Part shown: one piece after another, positions 1 to 6,034 of the stretch
Layout: each line of letters opens with the position of its first letter
Position numbering within the stretch: the first letter of the stretch is position 1
NCBI GenBank assembly: GCA_025934455.1
Contig: JAICYA010000082.1
Span: 1 to 7,715 of the forward strand
Length of the DNA stretch: 7,715 bases
Direction of reading: 5' to 3'
From: Rudaea sp.
GTDB taxonomy: Bacteria; Pseudomonadota; Gammaproteobacteria; Xanthomonadales; Rhodanobacteraceae
The notes under the pieces: model-generated
The model's input: only the letters and a program-made list of their open reading frames with translations
The model's database searches: none
What the model was told of the DNA's origin: nothing
Made by a program: the position numbers and the translations under genes

Positions 1-363
1 CGCCGAGTGGCCGAAATGCTTGAACACCGCCTGTTGCGAGAACGTGCCTTCGGGCCCCAGGTAGCCGACCTTCAGCGGTTCCTGCTGCGCGAGGCAGGCC
101 GACATGATTTCGCGGAACACATGCACGAGCACATCGTCGGACAGCGGACCTTCATTGCGGTCGACGACCATGCGCAGCACCTGCGCTTCGCGTTCGGGCC
201 GGTAGTAGTCCACCGCCGCGGCGAGCTTGCCCTTGGCCTTGCCGACCTGGTGCGCCCAGTTCGCGCGTTCGGCGATCAGCTGCTGGATGTTGCGGTCGAT
301 CGCGTCGATTCGCGAACGCGCATCGGCGAGCGAAGGTGCGGCAGCTGGCTTCTTCTTCGGCAT
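1..363 (-). CDS. pheA: Bifunctional chorismate mutase / prephenate dehydratase (P-protein), N-terminal part, cut by window edge
   Basis: This is the first 121 codons of the enzyme that converts chorismate to prephenate and then to phenylpyruvate in phenylalanine synthesis. Residues about 11-95 are an AroQ-type chorismate mutase domain. By comparison with the E. coli P-protein, the likely active-site residues are R16, R33 and K44 (in VGKAK), and R58-E59 in the YRPEREA motif typical of Pseudomonas-type PheA. The prephenate dehydratase domain begins at about residue 98 with VGYLGPEGTFSQQA, its standard opening motif; the rest, including the regulatory ACT domain, lies outside the window. The start is the only ATG near the beginning of the domain. 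It lies 12 bases after the serA stop with no strong Shine-Dalgarno, which suggests translation coupled to serA. A lysine/alanine-rich tail of about ten residues precedes the mutase domain. The identification is secure; only the full length is unknown. Confidence 0.95.
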   Translation of the reverse strand, partial: MPKKKPAAAPSLADARSRIDAIDRNIQQLIAERANWAHQVGKAKGKLAAAVDYYRPEREAQVLRMVVDRNEGPLSDDVLVHVFREIMSACLAQQEPLKVGYLGPEGTFSQQAVFKHFGHSA

Positions 364-375
364 GATGATGCTTGC

Positions 376-1542
376 TCAGGCGGAAATCGCGCGCACCGAA
401 AGTATGCCTTCGATCCCGCGGATCGCCGTGACGAGCGCATCGCTGGCCGCCGAATCCAGATCGATCAGCGTGTACGCGATGTCGCCGCGCGAGGCATTGT
501 GCATCTGCGCGATGTTGACGCCGGCTTCGCCGAGCACGTGCGAAAGCTGACCGATCATGTTGGGACGGTTGCGGTTGGCGATGCACAGGCGCGCCTTGCC
601 CGCGCGCGCCATGCGCGTGTTCGGAAAATTCACGGCGTTGTGCACATTGCCGTTTTCCAGGAATTCACGCAACTGGTCGACGACCATGAGCGCACAGTTT
701 TCCTCGGCTTCGCCGGTGGACGCGCCCAGATGCGGCAGGCCGATCACGCGCGCGTTGCCGACGAGATCGGCGCTCGGGAAATCGGTGACATAGCGACCGA
801 TGCGGCCGCTGGCCAGGCCGCTCGCGAGTGCCGTCGCGTCGACGATGCCCTCGCGCGCGAAGTTGAGCACGACCGTGCCGGGCCGCACGAGTTCGAGCGC
901 GGCGGCGCCGAACACGCCGCGCGTGGCATCGTTGAGCGGAACGTGGAACGTGATGTAGTCCGACGCGGCATACAGTTCGTTCAGCGACCCGGCCTTGGCG
1001 ACTTCCGACGACAGCGCCCAGGCGCCATCGACAGTCATGTGCGGATCGAACCCGAGCACGCGCATGCCGAGCGCGCGCGCCGCGTTGGCGACCTTGACGC
1101 CGATCGCGCCGAGGCCAACCACGCCGAGCGTCTTGCCGGCGAGTTCCGAACCGACGAAGCGCTTCTTCTCCGCTTCAACCTTGTCGTGCAAATGATCGCC
1201 ACCGCCCAGGCCGCCAACGAAGGCGAGCGCGCTGTCGAGGTTGCGCGCGGCGATCAGCATGCCGGCAACGACGAGCTCCTTGACCGCGTTCGCGTTCGCG
1301 CCAGGCGCATTGAATACCGGCACGCCGCGCTGGCTGAACTCGGCGACGGGAATGTTGTTCGTGCCCGCGCCGGCGCGCGCAACGGCCTTGATCGACGCCG
1401 CCAGCGGTTTGCCGTGCAGGTCCGCCGAACGCACCAGCAGCGCGTCGGGCTCGGCGACGTCGTTCGCGACCGAATACAGATTGGCCGGCAGCCGATCGAG
1501 TCCGTTGCGCGAAATGTTGTTGAGGGTCTGGATCCTGAACAT
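376..1542 (-). CDS. serA: D-3-phosphoglycerate dehydrogenase, short two-domain type with C-terminal ACT domain
   Basis: Oxidises 3-phosphoglycerate to 3-phosphohydroxypyruvate with NAD, the first step of serine synthesis, in the cytosol. The protein has 388 residues. The Rossmann fold shows VGLGAIG at 142-148, with D166 about 18 residues later, which favours NAD. Catalytic R230 lies in NFAREG and H271 in PHLGAST. The usual DVFxxEP segment with the catalytic Glu is replaced by YVTDFPSAD (251-259), with Asp at the spacing where E. coli has E269. From memory, YVTDFP is typical of a recognised short-PGDH clade, so this is not a defect. Residues about 318-388 form an ACT domain: of the E. coli serine-binding residues, N346 and N364 have counterparts, but H344 is Asn. 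The chosen ATG overlaps the serC stop as TGATG and has GAGGA about 7 bases upstream; a TTG one codon earlier is possible but less likely. Another D-2-hydroxyacid dehydrogenase role is unlikely given the serC neighbour. Confidence 0.92.
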   Translation of the reverse strand: MFRIQTLNNISRNGLDRLPANLYSVANDVAEPDALLVRSADLHGKPLAASIKAVARAGAGTNNIPVAEFSQRGVPVFNAPGANANAVKELVVAGMLIAARNLDSALAFVGGLGGGDHLHDKVEAEKKRFVGSELAGKTLGVVGLGAIGVKVANAARALGMRVLGFDPHMTVDGAWALSSEVAKAGSLNELYAASDYITFHVPLNDATRGVFGAAALELVRPGTVVLNFAREGIVDATALASGLASGRIGRYVTDFPSADLVGNARVIGLPHLGASTGEAEENCALMVVDQLREFLENGNVHNAVNFPNTRMARAGKARLCIANRNRPNMIGQLSHVLGEAGVNIAQMHNASRGDIAYTLIDLDSAASDALVTAIRGIEGILSVRAISA

Positions 1543-2624
1543 CAAGCATTCCTCGCCGCGAAGTCTTTCATGAAAGCCACCAGCGCCTGCACGCCTTCCA
1601 GCGGCATGGCGTTGTAAAGCGATGCGCGCATGCCGCCGACCGCGCGATGGCCCTTGAGTGCCATCAGGCCTGCGCTTTCGGCTTCCTTCAGGAACGCCGC
1701 GTCAAGTTCCTCGCGCGGCAGCGTGAACGGCACGTTCATCCGCGAACGCGCGGATTTTTCCACCGGGTTCCTGTAGAAACCCGAGTTGTCGATATAGCCA
1801 TAAAGCAGGTCGGCCTTGGCACGGTTGCGCTCGCCCATCGCCGCCACGCCGCCCTGCTCCAGCAGCCATTCGAACACGAGTCCCGCCAGATACCAGCCGA
1901 ACGTGTTCGGCGTGTTGAGCATCGAATCGTTGGCTGCGTGTTCGGCGTAGTTGAAGATCTTCGGGATGTCCTTGGGGCAGCGCGCGAGCAGGTCGTCGCG
2001 CACGATCATCACGACCAGGCCAGAGGCGCCGATGTTCTTTTGCGCGCCGGCGTAGATGACGCCGAATTTCGACACGTCGACCGGCCGCGACAGGATGTTC
2101 GAGGACATGTCCGCCACCAGCGGCACGCCACCGGCATCGGGAACTTCATGGAATTCGACACCGTGGATGGTTTCGTTCGGCGTGTAGTGCAGGTAGGCCG
2201 CGTCCGTATCGATCTGCCACTGTGCGCGCGGCGGACTCACGGTGAAGTTGCTTTCTGCGCCGCTCGCGGCAATGCGCACCTGCGCCAGCGGCTTGGCTTC
2301 CTTCGCCGCCTTCTCGCCCCAGTGGCCGGTGACGACGTAATCGACACTCTGGTCGCGGCGCGCGAAATTCATCGGGATCTGGGCGAAATGCTGCGTCGCA
2401 CCGCCCTGCAGGAACAACACCTTGTAGCCTTGCGGAACCTGCATCAGGGAGCGCAGATCCTGCTCGGCCTTCTGCGCTGTCGCGATGAAATCCTTGCCGC
2501 GGTGGCTGATTTCCATGACGCTGGCACGAGCCTTCCCCCACTCCAGCATTTCGGCCTGGGCGCGGCGCAAGACGGGTTCCGGCAGCGCCGCGGGTCCGGC
2601 GCTGAAGTTGTAGGTGCGGCTCAT
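1542..2624 (-). CDS. serC: Phosphoserine aminotransferase
   Basis: A pyridoxal-phosphate aminotransferase that converts 3-phosphohydroxypyruvate and glutamate to phosphoserine, the second step of serine synthesis. In many proteobacteria it also serves vitamin B6 synthesis by making 4-phosphohydroxythreonine. The protein is 360 residues, the normal family length. It opens with the family signature NFSAGPAALP. The PLP-binding lysine is K196 in AGAQKNIG; D172, T152 and W102 match the cofactor pocket, and R42 (SHRGK) with H326-R327 (KGHRAVGGMRAS) match substrate phosphate/carboxylate binding. I chose the ATG at 2624, since MSRTYNFSAG matches the family N terminus and GGAG lies six bases upstream. 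An in-frame ATG at 2648 would add eight residues and has no ribosome binding site. The stop overlaps the serA start, so the two are translationally coupled. The gene begins 42 bases after the cyclic-di-GMP gene. Confidence 0.97.
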   Translation of the reverse strand: MSRTYNFSAGPAALPEPVLRRAQAEMLEWGKARASVMEISHRGKDFIATAQKAEQDLRSLMQVPQGYKVLFLQGGATQHFAQIPMNFARRDQSVDYVVTGHWGEKAAKEAKPLAQVRIAASGAESNFTVSPPRAQWQIDTDAAYLHYTPNETIHGVEFHEVPDAGGVPLVADMSSNILSRPVDVSKFGVIYAGAQKNIGASGLVVMIVRDDLLARCPKDIPKIFNYAEHAANDSMLNTPNTFGWYLAGLVFEWLLEQGGVAAMGERNRAKADLLYGYIDNSGFYRNPVEKSARSRMNVPFTLPREELDAAFLKEAESAGLMALKGHRAVGGMRASLYNAMPLEGVQALVAFMKDFAARNA

Positions 2625-2628
2625 GAAC

Positions 2629-2644
2629 GACTCCAAAAGGAGTC
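2629..2644 (-). promoter_or_regulatory. Perfect hairpin containing the serC Shine-Dalgarno
   Basis: On the serC strand the sequence reads GACTCC-TTTT-GGAGTC: a perfect 6-bp inverted repeat with a four-base loop. The 3' arm contains GGAG, the only good ribosome binding site for serC, six bases before its ATG. In RNA the hairpin would hide this site. No T-run follows, so it is not a typical intrinsic terminator for the upstream gene. The repeat is seen directly; a role in limiting serC translation is an inference, and a stem this short may be only marginally stable. Confidence 0.45.
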
Positions 2645-2666
2645 TCATTATGCCGCAGTGCAGCAG

Positions 2667-5600
2667 TTACGCAACCGCCGACGGCGAAGAATTCGACTGC
2701 TGCGCGAAGCCGTTCTCGAGCAGCGTCTCGAACTCACCCTGCGGCAGGGCCGGAGCATAGAGAAAGCCCTGCGCCACGGTGCAACCCAGGTCGCGCAACA
2801 GCCCGGCCTGCTCGGCCGTCTCGACGCCTTCGGCGATCAGGTCCAGGCGCATGTCTTCGGCAAAGGCGGCGATCGTGCGCACGATTGCGCGGTGGCGGAA
2901 ATTCGTCACCATGTCGCGAATGAAACTGCGGTCGATCTTGAGCGCGTCGAACGGCGACGCGGCGAACGAGTCCAGCGACGAATAGCCGGTGCCGAAATCG
3001 TCGACCACGAGCGACACGCCCAACTGCTTGAGGCCGTGCAGGGTTTGCGCCGCCTCCTCGCTGCCGCGACGGAAAACGGTCTCGGTGATTTCCAGCGCCA
3101 GCGTGGACGGGTCGACACCGGTGCGCCGCAGCACATCGCGCAGATGCTCGACCAGGTTCGGATCGGCAAACTGGCGGTCGTCGACGTTGACGCTGGCGCG
3201 CAGGCGTGCATGCGCCGGCCGGTGCCGCTGCCAGCGCAACAGGTTCTCGCAAACCTGTTCGAGCACCCACCAATCCATCCCGACGAGGGTTCCGGTTTCA
3301 TCGGCGACCTCGAGAAAATCGTCAGGCAACAGCAAGCCACGCTGCGGATGCTGCCAGCGCACCAGCGCCTCGAATCCCTGCACGCGGCCATTGCGCAAAT
3401 CCACGATCGGCTGGTGGAAGATGCGGAATTCGCCGCGTTCGAGGGCGAAGCGCAGGTCCGTCTCCAGTTTCAGGCGCGCACGCGCCGCCGCATGCATGGC
3501 GTCGTCGAAGATGACGTAGGCGGACTTGCCACCGGCTTTGGCGCGGTACATCGCGGTGTCGGCGTCGCGCAGCAACTGGTCCGGCGACTGGTATTCGGCG
3601 CGGCCCAGCACGACGCCGACGCTGGCTCCGGAAAACACGCGGTGACCACGCACCTCGAACGAACCCGCCAGCAGCGCGAGCACGCGCTGCGCGAGTTGTT
3701 CGGCGCGACCGCGCGGACAGGCCCCATGCGGCAGCAAGGTGAACTCGTCGCCGCCGTAACGCGCGACGAGGCATTGCCCGCCAAGGTTCGCGCGCAGGCA
3801 CTCGGCGATCTGCGTCAGCAAATCGTCGCCGCAGGCGTGGCCGAGGCTGTCGTTGACCAGCTTGAATCCGTCCAGGTCGAGAAACAGCACGGCAAAATGG
3901 AAATCGCCGCTGGCCTGTGCATGTGCCAGCGTCTGTTCGAGCTGGCGCTCGAAAAAAAACCGGTTGGGCAGGCCGGTCAGCAGATCATGCGTCGCGCCGT
4001 GTTCCAACTCGCGCTGCACGCGCAACTGCGCGGTCACGTCGCGGATCGTGCCGCTGGTGTAGCGCTTGCCGTTCATTTCCACGTAGCCAGCACTGACCAC
4101 GACCTGGATGCGCACGCCATCCTTGCGCATCAGCACGATGCAGTAGTCGCCGCTGCTCGGCTCGCCTTCGCTGCGGCGGCGGTAGCGGTCTTCCTGGTGC
4201 TCGCGCGACTCGGGCGGCACGAGCATGCGGAAATCGGCGCCGACCAGTTCTTCCTCACGGTAACCGAACATCGCCGCGAACGCCTGGTTCACGTAGGTGT
4301 AGCGGTCGCCGAGCATCATGTACACGCCGACCTGACTGTGCTCGACCAGGGTGCGGTAGCGCGCCTCGGAATCCTTCAACGCGATTTCGGCACGGCGGCG
4401 CGCGCCGATGTCCTGGGCGGACCCTTCGGTCCACAGGATCTTGCCCTCGCTGTCGCGGATCGCCTGCGCACGCACTTCGGTGGGCACCAGGCTGCCGTCC
4501 TTGCGGCGCGCGTCGAACTCGAACATGACCGGCTCCCGGCTCGCTGCAAGCTGCGCCAACACATACTTGCGGCTGTCGGGATTCGCGTAGAAGTCGCCGA
4601 TGCCACGCCCCGACTCGAGCAGTTCCGTGGCATCGGCATAGCCGAGGATATGCGCGAATGCATCGTTGGCGGCGACGATGCGGCCGTCGATCTGCGAACG
4701 GAACATGCCCGACACCGCGTTCTGGAACAGCTCGCGGTAAGTGCGTTCGGCCCACTCCAGCGCCTGGCGCTGGCGATGCTCCTCGGTGACGTCGCGCGCG
4801 GTGCCGGTGCTGGCCACCTCGCCTTCGTAGTCGACCGCGCTGGCGTGTACGTGCAGCAGCCGGCGCGTGCCGTCCTTGTGGATCATCACCGTGTCGTAAG
4901 TCTGCACCGCGTACGAGCCACCAGCACGTTCGTTGCGGCGGACCATCTGTTCGGCCAACGCCTCGGGCGCGATGAGTTTGAGGTAACTGGTGCCGATCAA
5001 TTCCTCGGCGCGATAACCCAGGGTCTGCGCCATCGCTTCGTTGATGAAGCCGATGGTGCCGTCGTGCCGGATGAGGAATACGCCGTCGTGGCTGCTGTCG
5101 ACCAGGGTGCGGTACATGTTCTCGGACTGGCGCAGGCGGGCTTCGGCCTCGACCTGCGCGCTGATCTCCATGACCGAGCCTTCGTAGAACAACAGGTGTC
5201 CCTCGGCGTCGCGCACGCAGCGGGCATTTTCCAGGATCCAGCCGATACTGCCGTCGCGCCGGCGCACCGACGCGCGTGCGTTCTCGATGTGGCCCACGCG
5301 ATCCAGCCGTTCGAGCAAAACCGCGGCCGCAGCCGGATCCGCGTATAAATCGCCTGGCTTGCTGCCTTTCGTCTCCTGCAGCATCTGCTCCGGCGAATCG
5401 AAGCCGAAGATGCGCGCCAGCGCCGGATTGACTTCGATCCAGCCTCCTTGCGGAAGACTGCGGTACAAGCCTTGCACGCTGGCCATGAACAGGGCGCGAT
5501 AGCTGCCGGGATCGGGCTCGGCCGGAGCATCCTGCGCCGCCGCCGGCGCCACGCGTTGGAACACGGCCAACACCAGATGGCGTCCATCATGCTCGAAGAA

Positions 5601-5882
5601 TTCGCAATACAAGTCGGCCGCGAATTCGCCGCCCGCCAAGTTGCGGAACACCACGCGTTCGCCGCAGACGCGGTGTTCACTGCGCAGGTGCGCCCAGATT
5701 GCCGCCCGTGTTTGCGGGTGCGGCCAGAAATCGATATCCAGCGTGCTGCGTCCGAGCATCTCGTCGCGGCGATAGCCCAGCTCGCGCTCGAAGGCGGGAT
5801 TCACGTCGACAATGCGCCCGTCCCCGGCATCCAGAACAGCGACGAGGCTGGACGAGAAGCGGAACGCGCTGGCGAAATTCAT
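2667..5882 (-). CDS. Five-PAS sensor protein with GGDEF and EAL domains (cyclic-di-GMP cyclase/phosphodiesterase)
   Basis: A 1071-residue protein that makes and/or degrades the second messenger cyclic-di-GMP. No membrane segment or signal peptide is visible, so it should be cytosolic. Five PAS domains lie at roughly 5-112, 128-243, 257-370, 381-496 and 508-622, followed by GGDEF (627-795) and EAL (805-1055). The cyclase motif is intact (GGDEF at 710-714; DLLTGLPNR and LDLDGFK upstream), but the RxxD inhibitory site is absent: the equivalent residues 701-704 are GGQC. The phosphodiesterase domain looks catalytically complete: EAL 838-840, N899, E931, DDFGTGYSSL 961-970, K982, AEGVET 1017-1022 and Q1038. 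PAS2 resembles PAS4, and PAS3 resembles PAS5. The start is the only ATG before an in-frame stop upstream; its ribosome site is weak (GGAA, or a G-run too close to the ATG). The ligand sensed and the net activity cannot be read from sequence. Confidence 0.95.
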   Translation of the reverse strand: MNFASAFRFSSSLVAVLDAGDGRIVDVNPAFERELGYRRDEMLGRSTLDIDFWPHPQTRAAIWAHLRSEHRVCGERVVFRNLAGGEFAADLYCEFFEHDGRHLVLAVFQRVAPAAAQDAPAEPDPGSYRALFMASVQGLYRSLPQGGWIEVNPALARIFGFDSPEQMLQETKGSKPGDLYADPAAAAVLLERLDRVGHIENARASVRRRDGSIGWILENARCVRDAEGHLLFYEGSVMEISAQVEAEARLRQSENMYRTLVDSSHDGVFLIRHDGTIGFINEAMAQTLGYRAEELIGTSYLKLIAPEALAEQMVRRNERAGGSYAVQTYDTVMIHKDGTRRLLHVHASAVDYEGEVASTGTARDVTEEHRQRQALEWAERTYRELFQNAVSGMFRSQIDGRIVAANDAFAHILGYADATELLESGRGIGDFYANPDSRKYVLAQLAASREPVMFEFDARRKDGSLVPTEVRAQAIRDSEGKILWTEGSAQDIGARRRAEIALKDSEARYRTLVEHSQVGVYMMLGDRYTYVNQAFAAMFGYREEELVGADFRMLVPPESREHQEDRYRRRSEGEPSSGDYCIVLMRKDGVRIQVVVSAGYVEMNGKRYTSGTIRDVTAQLRVQRELEHGATHDLLTGLPNRFFFERQLEQTLAHAQASGDFHFAVLFLDLDGFKLVNDSLGHACGDDLLTQIAECLRANLGGQCLVARYGGDEFTLLPHGACPRGRAEQLAQRVLALLAGSFEVRGHRVFSGASVGVVLGRAEYQSPDQLLRDADTAMYRAKAGGKSAYVIFDDAMHAAARARLKLETDLRFALERGEFRIFHQPIVDLRNGRVQGFEALVRWQHPQRGLLLPDDFLEVADETGTLVGMDWWVLEQVCENLLRWQRHRPAHARLRASVNVDDRQFADPNLVEHLRDVLRRTGVDPSTLALEITETVFRRGSEEAAQTLHGLKQLGVSLVVDDFGTGYSSLDSFAASPFDALKIDRSFIRDMVTNFRHRAIVRTIAAFAEDMRLDLIAEGVETAEQAGLLRDLGCTVAQGFLYAPALPQGEFETLLENGFAQQSNSSPSAVA

Positions 5883-5889
5883 GTCCCCC

Positions 5890-5918
5890 GTTCCAATAAC
5901 CTTGTTCCAGTAACCTTG
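5890..5918. repeat. Two tandem copies of a 14-base repeat before the GGDEF-EAL gene
   Basis: On the plus strand, GTTCCAATAACCTT at 5890-5903 is followed directly by GTTCCAGTAACCTT at 5904-5917, with a further G at 5918. The two units differ at one base. They lie 8-36 bases upstream of the GGDEF-EAL start codon, within its probable leader, and touch the candidate -35 of the msrP promoter. The repeat is seen directly. It could be an operator, a ribosome-binding element (each copy carries AAGG and GGAA on the minus strand) or a simple slippage duplication. Confidence 0.75.
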
Positions 5919-5943
5919 CTGATTTCCTCGAACCGAGTATACC
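5916..5943 (+). promoter_or_regulatory. Candidate sigma-70 promoter for msrP-msrQ
   Basis: TTGCTG (5916-5921) and TATACC (5938-5943) are separated by 16 bases and face msrP, which would give a leader of roughly 85 bases. The hexamers are reasonable but not perfect. The placement rests only on consensus matching and on being in the one non-coding stretch upstream of msrP. Confidence 0.35.
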
Positions 5944-5967
5944 GCCGCAAAAGCACAGGCAGGTCAA
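5936..5967 (-). promoter_or_regulatory. Candidate promoter for the GGDEF-EAL gene (long spacer)
   Basis: On the minus strand a good -10, TATACT (5941-5936), is preceded by TTGACC (5967-5962), a near-consensus -35, but the spacer is 20 bases, longer than the usual 16-18. The -10 shares the GTATAC palindrome at 5937-5942 with the candidate msrP promoter on the other strand. An activator or another -35 may be used, so confidence is low. Confidence 0.25.
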
Positions 5968-5997
5968 GTGCCGGGGTTTGTCTGGAAGCTTTATGCA

Positions 5998-6024
5998 CGA
6001 TTGCCGGTCCCGTTGGCACAATCG
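5998..6024 (+). promoter_or_regulatory. Leader hairpin next to the msrP ribosome binding site
   Basis: CGATTG (5998-6003) pairs with CAATCG (6019-6024). Just inside, CC can pair with GG if CA is bulged out, leaving a loop of about nine bases. The last G of the 3' arm is also the first base of the msrP Shine-Dalgarno GGGAA (6024-6028), which sits six bases before the ATG. The structure is short and imperfect; a regulatory role is inferred only from position. Confidence 0.3.
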
Positions 6025-6034
6025 GGAAAAACGC

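Noticed and set aside
251..480. Possible inactivation of SerA because the DVFxxEP catalytic motif is missing
   Set aside because: These are neighbouring nucleotide positions only for the operon's 5' to 3' junction; the protein change itself (residues 251-259) is a clade feature shared, as far as I recall, with functional enzymes, and the other catalytic residues R230 and H271 are present.
7..1617. Long plus-strand open frame opposite pheA, serA and the serC 3' end
   Set aside because: Same antisense effect; the product is Arg/His/Asp-rich and spans three unrelated genes.
2629..2666. Intrinsic terminator between the GGDEF-EAL gene and serC
   Set aside because: The hairpin there is not followed by a T-run, and its 3' arm is the serC ribosome binding site, so it does not fit a normal terminator.
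1647..5348. A very long open frame (about 1230 codons) on the plus strand, antisense to serC and the GGDEF-EAL gene
   Set aside because: The minus-strand genes match known families over their whole length. High GC at third positions removes stop codons from the antisense frame. The translation is rich in Arg, His, Ala and Val, shows no recognisable domain, and runs across two unrelated genes.
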